A stretch of DNA of 64,000 nucleotides, taken from assembly GCF_030272615.1 (NCBI RefSeq), contig NC_081412.1:339692870-339756869 (forward strand), in the 5' to 3' direction. Shown piece by piece: positions 11,839-23,974 of this stretch. A model generated the notes under the pieces. That model had not been told where the DNA came from. It ran no database searches and saw only the letters and a program-made list of their open reading frames with translations. This DNA comes from Cryptomeria japonica. Taxonomy: Eukaryota; Streptophyta; Pinopsida; Cupressales; Cupressaceae. The first letter of the stretch is position 1; each line of letters begins with the position of its first letter. The translations under genes were made by a program, and so were the position numbers.

Positions 11839-12453
11839 TTTGTCTGTTTCAGGCATCATCTTGCTTCAAAAATTTGATCAAAACTCACCTAGGCAAGAAC
11901 ACACAATTTCACCTTCAAAAATGCTAACACTCAGTCAAAATTGGATTTTACCCTAAAAACCCTTTATTAGACCTAACCTGAGACCTACTTGACTCCCCTA
12001 AAAGGCTTACCTTAGTTCAACCGTCTCAATTCTTCGGGAGGATACTTAACAACTTTCAAAATTTGACTGGACTCAGCTTGAATAACATCAAAAGAAACCC
12101 CTAAGGTTTAGCCCTAGCCCAGAGAGACCACTCACTCACTCAAAACCCTAAAAGCAGAGAGAAAAACAAGGAAAACAAAAGCGAAAAAAAAGGGGGTCCC
12201 CATTAATGGGGCGATGTGTGAAATGGTCACAACAATTTGATATGCTGATATTACTTGAAAATATATTTGAGATGACCGGAAAGAGATTGCAGCTACTAAA
12301 TGAACTTGAAGTGCAAGCATATGATTGAGAATGAAGATGCATATGCAGCTACAACACTAAGGCATTTCTACAAACATCCTAAGGACTGCAATATTGATCT
12401 ACAACAAAGGGACATTATTACAAACACTTGGCATGCATATTCAAGACTGAAAT
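11839..12453. other. Distal end of leader B and junction, no gene
   Basis: Holds the inverted string CCCCATTAATGGGG near 12199-12212. A plus-strand frame at 12300-12557 is open for 85 codons but matches nothing I know and runs into the neighbouring LTR, so it is not called. Confidence 0.35.
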
Positions 12454-12574
12454 TGTCATGTCCCGTCTTTGATCGTTATATATATAACCTAAATAAAGTA
12501 ATTATTATTAATTATTTGAAATTATTAAATATTTATTCATTAAATACTATTTTCTGATTAATAATTATTAATAT

Positions 12575-14406
12575 ATATATATTTTTTTCGATCGGTAATT
12601 GATTCATTATATTAATCTATCAAAAAGTTACAAACTTCAAAATTTGCTTATACGACAACAGTTCAAACCAAAAGAAACCATCCATCCAACCAACCACAAT
12701 ACATCCCAGAGCATCGTAAGTCTGTTAAAAAACATACAGTTTGACGAAGAAAGCAAAAACAACTTTAAAAAGAAACTATTGTGGTGCACTGACCACCACT
12801 ATCTCCTTGCCTTTATCACTTTCATCCAAGTAGCGCGCGTGCTGGTCCTCTTCATCAACGTGGTCGTCATGAGCTTCTAGGGGGAAGCCAAACCACAGTG
12901 ACCTACCACCTGGGTTTTTCTTGTATCCTCTAGTCCGCCCTCTCTTCTTTTTGGGGGAAGAGCTCGAGCTAGAATCCTCCCCCAATCTCATTGCAGTGGA
13001 ATTTTTCCATTTCTCCAGTTCCTTACGAATATCCGACCTTTTCCACGCTCGAATATACTCCTGCACTCCATGCATCCCAATTTGGGCCGATGCTCTACAT
13101 ACTTCCTTGCTGCAATTCGCGCTCCACAGAAGAAAAGGGTGCAAAGGGGGGGCGAAAGTCACTGGAATGGAGCCGCACTCCATTCGGGCACACAAAACCT
13201 TCTCCATCACGTGCCATCCGGATGAATCCTTCCAAACCACCTCTCCAATCCTCCTTCACATTGTTGGAAACCACCAAGTGAACTCTAACGACCCCAACCA
13301 GGTCAAAAGCCCATGCAACAAACATAGGTGCAAAGTCCACATTTGTGCGATATTTGAAGTCCCCTCGCATATACTCATCACCAAGAACAATTTTGACTCT
13401 ATTAAGAAAGTTCTGGTCTTCAAACCTGAAGACGTTAGAGAGGCATTCATCTAAAATGGCACCCCAAAATGCCGCCAGAGGACGCAACGCCTTGAGGGAA
13501 AGTTCAGCTTTGTGGCTGCACAAACCATCCACAACAACATACACTCTCTGAATCGCCTTACAAAAGACTCACTATACCTCGCCCGATAAACAAGAGCAAT
13601 CTTAACTTTCAAGACAGGATAACAATCGGTAAAATGCATATCTCCATCCGATAATTTTTGAAACTTGCACCTACAACACGGCTTAAATGCATGTACCACC
13701 TTTCTTACCATCTCCACATTTGGCCTAAGATCAAACCTTTGCCACCCTGCCCAAGAAAGCAAGAGCTACGTGGAGGAATAAAAGAGATCCTATGTCTGCC
13801 ACCCTGTACTGCTGTGAAGTTCATACAACCACCTCCATTAATTACTCATCACCTCAAGGATAACGAATATCTTCGGCCAAAAAGGAGCTCACGAACACCA
13901 CTCTTATTCATACACTATAATTCTCGTCTCACCTAACCCCAACTCCAACGCCTCATTCGCACAACTATCAGCCTCCGCATTGCCACTTTGGAAAATGTGA
14001 GATATCTTGAAATCTTCAAATTGCGCCATAGTCGATGTGATCTTTTCAATGTCACAGTTAATTCTCGAGCTGAGCGAGTTGCCACAGATGATAGCATTGA
14101 CTATCACTTGGGAATCCCCTTCCAAGTGGAAGCTTGGTCACCCCTAACCTTCTTGCGAGATGAATTGCAAGTAGAGCCGCTTTGGCCTCGTCTTCGTTGT
14201 TAGGTCCATCTGGCAATCTTTGCCAACCTGCTCCCACTCTAACCCCTAGGGAGTCCTTCGCCAGACACCCTGCACTCGACGGTCCCGGGTTACCCCTGGA
14301 TGCACCGTCGAATTTAATCTTTGTTCACCCATATTCGGGGGGGAGCACTCTACCTCTCTCTTCCCTTGGTCCACTTGATTAACTTGATCAAGCCCATTAA
14401 CAGGTG
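12575..14406 (-). mobile_element. 5'-truncated LINE-type insertion with 14-bp target duplication
   Basis: Flanked by identical copies of ATAATTATTAATAT at 12561-12574 and 14407-14420. A T tract at 12582-12588, at the left edge, is what a poly(A) tail of a minus-strand copy would look like. Long AT-rich duplications can occur by chance here, but the combination of duplication, T tract and an RNase H reading frame on the minus strand fits target-primed reverse transcription with loss of the 5' part. Confidence 0.65.
12776..14330 (-). pseudogene. RNase H domain plus unknown C-terminal domain, frameshifted
   Basis: The minus strand from about 14330 reads KIKFDGASRGNPGP, the first catalytic Asp block of type I RNase H. 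Next come NEDEAKAALLAI with the catalytic Glu, then after a 1-nt frameshift near 14130 LEGDSQVIVNAI with the second Asp, and NAEADSCAN with the last Asp. This is the plant LINE type of RNase H (family knowledge). Downstream the frame, with further shifts near 13545 and 13240, encodes about 330 residues that I do not recognise: an aromatic, moderately hydrophobic block (LRPLAAFWGAILDE, then VDFAPMFVAWAFDLVGV) and a basic Ser/Lys/Arg tail (SSSSSSPKKKRGRTRGYKK) ending at 12776. Certain: RNase H. Unknown: the C-terminal part. Confidence 0.75.
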
Positions 14407-15423
14407 ATAATTATTAATATTTATTATTGAATACTTATTAATATTTTATATTAATTAACATTTATTAATATTTATTATTATTAATGTTTTTTTGTTAAAT
14501 ATTTATTAACAGTTTAAAGAAGGTGCAGACATTCACATTGATGAAAGCATAAACGTCAAATTGTACACATACAGTGAGATAGTTAACTTTATCATATTCA
14601 AATACAGTTTTCTACGTGATCGACTCTTAGAAGGATTACCAATTCTCTATGTTGCAATCAAATTTGAGTTATTTCAGTCCTAGCCGACTTTCTAATCAAT
14701 TGCCCAAGTTAAAGTATCATGTGGTGGCAATCAAACAAATAACAGTGATATATTTTAAACCAATGATTTTGATTAATCGCCAACTAATGGAGCAACGATG
14801 AATTACAAGGAAGATTCATTGGTTAAATAATTAATATAAATAAGCATTAATAGCAGCCGTCTCATATGACAATGATCTATATTAATGATAGGTTTAATAA
14901 CTAATTAGAGGATGAGACATCAGTTGTCTTAAGCTTTCCATATGGTGTGATTTCTCAAAAAAGTAAACAAGTAGTTTCCAAGAGGTGCGACTCACCAAGA
15001 CAAGGGTGCATTAAGGTATATAAAAAAATAGATACGGGGGAAATATATATTATCTGGAGAGCCATCGATCAAATCAGATCAGAACTGTTATCAATTACAG
15101 GCAGTAACATCCTTGTTCTGGGTGGTATGCATGGGGATGTATTTAATATGAATGCTTAATATATGAAGCCCTATAATGTTTTTTAGGTAGAATTTAATAA
15201 TAATCTTAAAGTAGATACATAATTTCATAACAGTGGCTGACCAAATGGGACATGTGTTAGATCTGTCTGCCATAATTAATGTTTTTAAGCAATGGTAGTA
15301 TTAATGATATATACAAAAGGTAATAAGCAAATACATGTAATAAGAAGATTACCAAAATTTTGGAAATGATGATTGATAATCCATTCGATCAGTTATACTT
15401 ATTAATGTCCCCACCCAAATAAT

Positions 15424-15743
<320 letters not shown>

Positions 15744-16339
15744 GAAGACTCCCACGTGCCAATGTTGAAGCAAGCACAAACCGGTATTAAATGTATTCAA
15801 TAAATATTTATCTTCAAACTTCTGATCTGCCAAGCATAAATTTCAAACCCCCTGTGAAACAATTGATATTTCCTCCAATAAAGCTCAAATGTGACCTCCC
15901 TGTGAAGCCACAAGCACAATCAAAGAGAGACTACGTTCCCCAAGATTGAATTTGCAGCGAAACACTAAGTACCCTTGGTTTCTTTTTCAAAGCCAAAGCT
16001 TCTTCAGAATAGATAAATGTTGAAATGATTCGAAAGAATGAAATGAAATCCAAGCCCCTTTTATAATGTTTAATTTGCATTTGTCTTCATCTCCTTTAAT
16101 CTACCTTAATTTCATTTGTTTTTCCCTCCTTTTGGGGCACAACATTAAAATATAAAGTATACTTTATTAAACACTTGTATCTCCCTTTTAAATGACACTT
16201 TATCACTTAAGTATATGTTTAAAACATTTATATCTCCCTTTCAAATAAAGTCCACTTAATTTATCAATGATATGCATTTAATAATTATTTATTATTAAAG
16301 TATAACTTTAATAATTATTATAACATTATAGCTCCATCA
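15744..16339. other. LTR-like non-coding DNA
   Basis: No coding signal. The string CCCTTGGTTTCTT at about 15972 recurs at about 17256, so this may be part of a minus-strand LTR whose 5' end is at 16670, but boundaries are unclear. Confidence 0.3.
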
Positions 16340-16670
16340 TTAATCATTATTTCTCAATACCAACTGAAACTGGGAGTTAACCATTGTATCCATTGTGCAT
16401 CCAACTGCCTCTCTAAAAATAGTAAGGGTCTCTCTCCAACAACCACTGACTTACTATAAATAGTAAGGCCCTCAAAATGGAACAAGAAACCTCTAAATAG
16501 CCTAGCCTCAGAATGTACCAACAATTTGGAGAGGAAAACAGTGTCATCTGCCACCTGAAGAGCTCCGTAATGCCCAAACTAGACCCTCTAATCCACCATA
16601 CTACCCTACGAGGGTCAAATGATAGGCTAATCCTTCAAACTCTAATGCTCATGGAAATGGGGACATTATA
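16340..16670 (-). mobile_element. 5' part of a minus-strand 3' LTR
   Basis: On the minus strand it begins TATAATGTCCCC at 16670, a variant of the TGTAATGTCCCC start seen at 24065, 28587, 38342 and 43598. Immediately upstream in element sense (16671-16690) is the purine tract TTTCAGGGAGGGCAAAC. At 16447-16464 it shares ACTATTTATAGTAAGTCA (minus strand) with the solo LTR at 24065; this TATA-like core is itself palindromic. Left end not determined. Confidence 0.6.
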
Positions 16671-17476
16671 GTTTGCCCTCCCTGAAATTGTTTGTCTCCA
16701 AGCAATCTCCATTGCAAAGAAACTCCACTGCTTAGGAGGCCCCAAAAAAGAACTGTGAAATGTTCCTCACATCTCCAATCAACTCTCGTAGCACTAGCAA
16801 CCATAACTATGCAAAAGTGGATGTCAATTTAACTGTCCATTTCATGCACACAAGAAATGTGCATCGTAATCGAAACATATACAAGTAGACCAAAGATGAA
16901 CCCGTATGGTTTTTGTACACTGTACATGCTGCAATGCTCATCAATAAGCCTTGTCTGAAATCTTGATGCACCAAAAAGATCCCAAACTACACACTCAATG
17001 TTTAGCTAAATGCCAAGATCCCAGACCATCGTGTAGAATGCCCCGTATGGCAGCCAATATGATTCTCCTTGTCTTTTGTAGATATACCTCCCAAACCCTT
17101 CAAACCCTAGATGAAATCTTCCACCTAGTAGCACAAATTGGACTCCTGGATGAAGCCCACGGTCAGGGAATAATCTCAGCTGGTATCTCACAACCTGAAA
17201 ATTGCACAAGCACTGAAGAGTTGACGTTCTCCAATGGCTGGAAGTGTTCGAAACCCTTGGTTTCTTCCCACCGCTCAAGAAAGAGGAATAACAAATGCTC
17301 AATCATTATGAATTCGATCTTCTCTTGGCACTTTATATATTTCTCATGAAAGGGTCGATTTCCCTCTAAAAGGCGCCTTTTAAATCATTTAATAACATTA
17401 CCAAGTTTGCACTTTATTAACAATTAATATCCTCCTTGGTTTAGACGCCTAAATAATTAAATAACATGGCCCCCTT
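16671..17476 (-). other. Internal 3' remnant of a Ty3-type element, no polyprotein seen
   Basis: Lies inside the element whose LTR starts at 16670. A plus-strand frame at 16951-17349 and a minus-strand frame at 17006-17302 are open but show no known domain; both are probably chance. Confidence 0.35.
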
Positions 17477-18260
17477 TTAATTTTGAGTACTGCACATTCC
17501 ACATGGGTTGCAAACCTAGTATATATAAGAATTTAAAAATGTAGGTTTTAAAGATGTTGATAGAGCTTCCCTAAAGGATCACTATTCTCTCCCACCGATC
17601 AACTAAATTCTGTGAAGTATGGTGTAATTAGAAATATTTATTGTAATATCTCTTGCTAGTTCCAACCTCTAACTACTGATTAGAGGCTCAAGGAATATCA
17701 TCAAACACTTTGCATACAACCTCTATGCTTGCCTGATTTGTGTTTCAGTTTTTTTATCCTTGCTTGGAAGGAAGTCAAATGTGATTGAAATGCTTCCAAA
17801 TGATGTTTTTGAATGCTTCTAATGATGCATGATTGGTAGATAATATAATAGAAATGATATACTAACTGTTTTTTATCTTTCTCATATAAGTGACTGAAAT
17901 CAACTTGTAGAAATGATATACTAATATTATATTATCTACCAATCAAGCATCATTAGAAGCATTCAAAAACATCATTTGCAAGCATTTCAATCACATTTGA
18001 CATCATTCCAAGCAAGCATGAACAAACTGAAACACAAATCCAGCAAGCATAGAGGTTGTACGCAAAGTCTTTGATGATATTCCTTGAGCCTCTAATCAGC
18101 AATTTGAGGTCAGAACTAGCAAGAGATATTACAAAAAATATTTCTAATTATATCATACTTCACAGAATTTAGCTGATTGGTGGGAGAGAATAGTGATCCT
18201 TTAGGGAAGCTCTATCAATATCTTTGCAACCCATGTGGAATGTGCAATACTCAAAATTAA
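17477..18260. repeat. Large inverted repeat, arms about 340-370 bp
   Basis: Left arm 17477-17850, right arm 17925-18260, loop about 74 bp. The outermost part of the left arm (TTAATTTTGAGTACTGCACA) is matched in reverse complement at the end of the right arm. The left arm has a ~35-bp insertion after GCAAA near 17513. The loop is bounded by two direct copies of AGAAATGATATACTAA (17850-17865 and 17909-17924). Each arm contains an LTR-3'-end-like block (TGTAATATCTCTTGCTAG on the left, its complement on the right). Confidence 0.85.
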
Positions 18261-21200
18261 GCTTGGACAAAAAGTCAGGAGTATGGTTGCTATGTACGGA
18301 TTTACTTATACTAATGGCAGAAAAAGGAGATATATCAACAACACACCTTATGCCGTGGAAAGAAGATAAAAGATGATGAGGCATTGATGTGAGTAATGAC
18401 AAGGGGACTAGCATACTCGTGATGACCAGACCTCCAAAGTACTAATTCGGAATAGAGAGGACTTTGCACTCTTGTCACTATCTAGAATAAAGATAAATAC
18501 ATGATCAACTCATTAAGCATCAAGAGTAGGAGATGAAATTTGAAATATGATGAGAAATCATTTTTTGATTAAGGCTCATTCCTTTTTATCATTCGGAAAT
18601 GGATTCATCGAAGGTGTCTGGACAATTATTTCTCTTCCCAAAATAACGCAGGAAAGTATTTTCTATCAATATAAGTCCTTTCTCATCTATTCAATTGAAG
18701 TAAATATCACAAGATCAATTAATTATTTTTTTCCATTCAATACAGAGTGAGATAAAAGCATACAGATGAGCGTAGTACAATAAATACACTATACTTACTG
18801 CCTTATGCTGCTCACAAAGTGCATTTGGGAGAAATTAAAATCTGTTAGGAACATTATCATTATTGAAACCATCGGGTAATGGCATAGGATAAAGCTGAGT
18901 ATTTGTTTTGAAACCCATATGAATGTGAAAAAGCAATAAATCATCACCATAAGATTCAATAGGGAGTGATGAAGCCGTAATCTACAGAAATTGAATTTTT
19001 GGTGATTGGACGGACAATTCATTCCATCTGACTAATGGCTTTATGGGGACTGAGAATGTCTTTGAAATGGGTATCGAGTCCTCACCTCTGCAACCTGATA
19101 TAGGATCTTATTATTACCTTTGATGTTTGTAGTGCTTTTGTCTTGAAAACTCTTCTTTTTCTTGGTTTCTTACACTCATTGGTTTTTAAGATAAGTTGTG
19201 TTAAATATAAACAAATGTTGGTGATGAACATGCTAAGTGCTGTTGAATTGATATCAAATTTGGTTAATACCACTGGATGTTTTGAGGCTTAGGAGTATTG
19301 TGGATGTCTTTGGTGTTAGAGGCAAAGAAATGGAGAAACATATCTATGTGAGGCAGTGATAGATGGTTGTAATCTCACTTTGATCAAACAAGCTTGGTAG
19401 TGGGAGTGGGGCTTCGTATGCACAAAGATGACTATGGCACCTTGGGGCACCAGTGGGACGCCGTTACCATCCCATGACATATTTAGATGCTTCTCACTGC
19501 ACCAATAAATTGAACAACTTTTGACGAAAAAAAGTGTTTGTTAAACATTAAGAAATACATTTTGTTAGCCTAAAATGTTTTGTAAAGTGACTAACAACCT
19601 TGAGCATGACCAATATCATTGATTTCACAATTTAAAAAAAAAAACCACAAAAACAACCAATGTTATTCCCATTTCCCATTTTTGAATTTTTGGAACTCAT
19701 TGGTATTTTAAAAGGTGAAGGATTTCAAAGGTGCCAAAGATGTATGCTTGTTGCTAAAAATGTTTACAAGATGCTACAAGAGAGAATTAACTTGTACAAA
19801 GGAGATTTTCTAATAAGCACCCCTAATTCTTTTTTGAATATATCACAAACTGAGAAAGAATTACAAAGCAATGTCCAAATCATCACTCAATTCCCAAGAT
19901 GGGCAAGGTGAGAACACATAGTGGAAGGACCACTCAGCAAACCGAATGCAGCATCTAAAAAGAAAGAGAAGTAGGTGGCAAGCCTCCAATCCCACTTATA
20001 TAGAGAGTGCTAAGCCACTTGAAATGAGAAAAATGAATGCTTATTCAATGGAATGTTCAATGCAATGAAAAACCAAGCTCTTCCATTTATTTAGTGGTGA
20101 GTGATTACATCATTTACAGCCACTTCTACTTATTCTTTGGTAGGCAAGAACAAGTATCATTTATTCAATGGGAAATATAACAACTCTTCCAATTATTCAG
20201 CGGTGGGTGAATATTACAGTATAACCACTTATTTAGTGGGGTGAGTATATCAGGAATAAGAAAAGATCAAACCCAGTGGTGGTACTACCATCCAATGTTT
20301 TCAATATGAAATACATAGGAATGACAAATCTTCGGTGAAATAACACCATTCGGTAACAATTTTCAGACCATGTGTAGGTTTGATGTGGTGTTGGTACGGC
20401 AGGTACAAGATCCAAAATGTTTTTAAAAACTAATCCCACATTCATTTCTCTACCTCTAATACGCTTGGTAGCTGCTAACAAGGATAGGGCAGCTCCATGT
20501 CAAGTGAAATGTGGCACAAAAACAAACTGATCGTTCCCTTGCCTTCCCTATCATGATACAAGGCACCAAGTACAAGCTGTACAACATCCTCTGTTTGGAA
20601 GTCCTTTGCAATATGTACGGCTTGCAGTGATGAGACAAGAGCATCCAAAAGGGTAGATAAATTTAAACAAGCAATGAGAATATTATACCATCAGATAGTA
20701 ACCAACAAGGGTGTATGGCCTATGTTGGGATGGTACAACCCAACAACAAATAAATTCCTTTAATGGCCCTTTAAACACAATAAAATTTTCACGAATAATA
20801 TCACATCTGCAACTCAACCCATCGGAATCTTACATGTCCACAACCCAAAATCTGAAGCTTCAATTTATAGCACAGTGGCGACTCCTAGATGAAATCATGC
20901 CAACAAGGTCGGGCAGTTTTTGTCCCTGAAACTAGTAATCTCAAGAGGGTTTTCATCTTCAAAAGATTTTGGAAGAACTAAGGTTCTCTCCAACAGCGAA
21001 AGCAAATTCATTTCATGGCTAAGCCTAGGTATCCAAATATAAGCACAAGTTAACACCTTTTTTAGGAGCTATTACACTAAGTTGTCTTTTCAATATTTCC
21101 AACATTTGACAAATTATATGAATAATTAACTCTACCCAAGGTGCAGCAAAGTACCAAAATAATATAATTATGCAATTTTGATGACACCAAAGTAATTCTG

Positions 21201-22319
21201 ATGTCTTAAAAGGTTAGATGCGGATTCTAAAAGCATCAAGAGGCTCCATATAACCAACTGAACTCATTGCCATGAGTTAATAACCCTGCTAAAGTAAACT
21301 CTTGCGTCCCCAAGAACATGGGACTTCTCCCTTACTAATTAGCATTTTGGAGAACTTTGAAATTGCACTCATTGCTCACAAATCATTTTTTCTTAAAAGA
21401 GGGGCATTACAGATTTATTAATCAATGATAATTATTTTGTGAGATTATTTTAAGCTTTTGAAGTTTTTTTTAAGTTTATGAATTATTAGTTTTCAATTTT
21501 AAAGAACAGATGAGTTTCTTAGATTTTAAAAAAATTAAATGTTTTTATTGTTTTTATTATGATTATGTATTATAAGGTTGTATTTTTGTTTTTGTTTATT
21601 ATTCTTAGTTCATGTGCTTTAGTGTCACGTTCTCAATTTAAATTTTTTATGGTTATAACAACAATTTTTATTTAAATTGGGCACTAATTCAAGTTCATTG
21701 GACCTCAAGGGAGTTAGATAATTCAAATATGATCAAGCATTCCCTCTAACAAAGTATTTTATGATTTTCACATACTGAAACTGGACTTCGAAATGTAGGA
21801 TCAAAAAATTATGATTACAAAAACTAAGCCTTGGCAAATTAAAAAATGCTTCAGTTTTAAAAAAAACAAACTTATTTCTTAAAAAACGTATGCAAAATAT
21901 AGTCAGAAAATGTATCAAATGAGTTTGTTCGGGGTCTAGGGGCGGTGCCCGTGGTGCATTCTGTGCTGCAATACAAGGTGAGGTCAAGGGGAAGATCTTC
22001 TGCCACCAAGCTCAATTGAAGGCCTCTGAGACTGCATAGACATTCATATAATTGTCAGGTTTTCATAGTGCCAAGATTTTTATACTGTAGATAGGGTTTA
22101 TAAAGATACAAATTGTATTTTTTGGTCTTAAAATCGTGCTATTTCAGCATTTTTCTGTGTACCTTAATGGTGTGAACGATAGGCTTGAACTTGTCGGATA
22201 CTTGGACAAAAAATTGTGGGAACTCATAGTTGAATCGATAGAAAACCTAGTGAGTAAATGGTGGAAAACCCGAGTTATAAAAAAAAGTGTTTCTTTAATC
22301 AAATTATAGATCAAACAAC
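18261..22319. other. Unassigned AT-rich DNA
   Basis: About 4 kb with no convincing coding region. Open frames at 19660-19911 and 20711-20929 are short and match nothing I recognise. If the GET4 gene extends upstream of 26111, this may be intron, but no earlier GET4 exon was found here. Confidence 0.3.
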
Positions 22320-23650
22320 TTTCAAGAAGTGGGGCTTTTCTTTGGCATTGCAGTTGCTACAAGTTCAAGTATAAGAGCTCTTATAGTTGAGTGAAATATT
22401 ACCTTTGTACTATGACTGGTCATGGAATTGTCATTTACTAAGGGCCCAACAAGAAGGATTTATAAAAGTAACAAATTATGACATATATCAGAGAACAAGA
22501 AGAAGTTGATGCTGCAAAGGAGAGAGAAATATTAGAATATCATCTTTTAGTGAGGAAAGGATCAAGGAAGCCACCTACAAAGTCTCCTTCAATAGTGGCT
22601 GATCTACATCCTTTCTTTGAGACTCTTTCCATCCTAGAATTAGACCCATTTCTTTCCTCCCACAGCAGATGCGCATGGGAGAAGGCATTTCAGAATAAGG
22701 CAAGAGACGATGTAGATGAATACATTGCACTTTGTATTTATGCTAATTTTTCTTCCCTTCAACTTGGTGAGATCATCATATTGGTTTGAAATGGTGATAA
22801 CAATCAATCACAAACCCTTTCATTACATAGGTCCTGGGTATAAGAAGGTGCACAGTACCTTATTGGCTATAAAAGTTTTTGTTATTAAGACATCACTAAA
22901 ATCAATTAGGAAATTAATGGGTTGAAATAAGATTTCTATCATTTTTGGTTTATGGAAAGATTGCAAAAATTGACCTTTAATAAATGTCATTGCAGTGTCT
23001 GCTAAAGGGACAATGTATTTGGAGGTAGTTGATTGTGATGGACAAGTGAATGATGCAAATGCCATTTCCAAAATTCTCATTGAGCTCATAGAGATGGTAG
23101 GTGCTAAGAATGTTGTCCATGTCAATAGACAATGCAAAAATTGTAGGGTAGTAGGTGCTTTGGTTGAGGAAAGGTATGAGTAGTTTTTTTTGGACAGCAT
23201 GTATTGTCTACTCCCTCAACTTGGTGACGAAAAAGATTGACACTTTGATAGAGTGGGTGAAAGAAATATATGTGAGGGTGAGGAGATCTAGATGTTCGCG
23301 ACAAACCATCGTATCTCATGGGTCATGTTTAAAACTTTCTTCAAATTGGAATTGTTAAGGTAAATTTATGTAATTTCAATATTTATTTTTAATTTAATTT
23401 ATATTACATATTTACGAATTTAAATTATATTTTTCATTAACTTATTTCATACACTAGATGAGGTTGTTGAGACTCAATTCACATTACGCAAGATTGCTTT
23501 GAAATGACTTGTGAGGGTGTGAACGACATTGAGGGGTATGGTCATTAGTAACCAATGGAGTGTCGTGACAATCAAATTCATAGAGTCAAAAACATCAAAT
23601 TATTGATCTTGGGCTTGTGTGGATTGCATATTGAGGATTTCATGATAGAA
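22320..23650 (+). pseudogene. Decayed hAT-family transposase (BED and DUF659 parts)
   Basis: Pieces in shifting plus-strand frames follow the order of plant hAT transposases. There is a degraded BED-finger region (about 22340-22440). The block at 22478-22789 contains KARDDVDEYIALCIYAN, joined after a frameshift by LPFNLVRSSYW at 22750-22790. From 22995 the DUF659-like block reads GTMYLEVVDCDGQV, GAKNVVHVNRQCKNCRVVGAL and WTACIVYSLNLVTKKI. A last piece near 23460-23590 contains GMVISNQWSV. At least four frameshifts and several stops make it non-functional. The C-terminal dimerisation part is missing. It is a different lineage from the hAT gene at 33912-37149. No terminal inverted repeats were found. 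Confidence 0.8.
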
Positions 23651-23974
23651 AAATAAAGGCCATAAATTTTTTCTTTTACTTCTTTTGGCTTTTAGGGATG
23701 TCCATGATGACTTAAGCATAATTTGATGCCAACAATTTTTCCCTTAAACTTTTAATGGATGTGACAAGGTGATGATCTCCTTGAGGCCAACATATACTAA
23801 TAGGAAGCATCCAATAGTATTTGAATACTTTATAGAGGTACTGATTTGATAGTTTGGCAACAAGGAGTAAGTAAGTAAATGCGTTAAGAAGATGTTTCTT
23901 ACAATGTGTTGTTTATACTATTGGAGTTGATGGTGTTCACTTTATGAGAATCCTAAGACAATTTTGGCAATTTT

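Larger units (their letters stand above)
4706..12220 (-). mobile_element. Unit B: LTR element with one unknown ORF and a structured leader
   Basis: Minus-strand order: leader (12220-9101), one long broken ORF (9100-5901), purine tract, 3' LTR (5908-4706). It carries no polymerase genes, so if mobile it depended on a partner element. The right boundary is set by the string GGGGGTCCCCATTAATGGGG at 12190-12212, which resembles the corresponding point in unit A. No 5' LTR or primer site was identified there, so the right end is approximate. Confidence 0.55.
12454..15400 (+). mobile_element. Degenerate LTR, split by a LINE insertion
   Basis: Begins TGTCATGTCCCG at 12454 followed by AT-rich DNA, is interrupted at 12575-14406, and continues to about 15300-15400. 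Its 15030-15290 part is the reverse complement, with changes, of about 29210-29470 in the solo LTR at 28587-29910, including the string CAGATCTGTCTGC (inexact here). TATA-like TATATAAAAAAA lies at about 15017. The right terminus is not clear. Confidence 0.5.

Noticed and set aside
12200-12450. Search for the 5' LTR of unit B
   Set aside because: The LTR end string TGTAATATTCCTTGG of 4706 is not present here, so no 5' LTR is claimed.
12300-12557. 85-codon plus-strand frame with plausible amino acid texture
   Set aside because: No recognised family, runs across the LTR boundary at 12454 and has no homologue in the window.
12776-13544. Possibility that this is a separate DNA transposase gene
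   Set aside because: It continues the RNase H reading direction within one insertion bounded by a 14-bp duplication and a T tract; no DDE-type motif seen.
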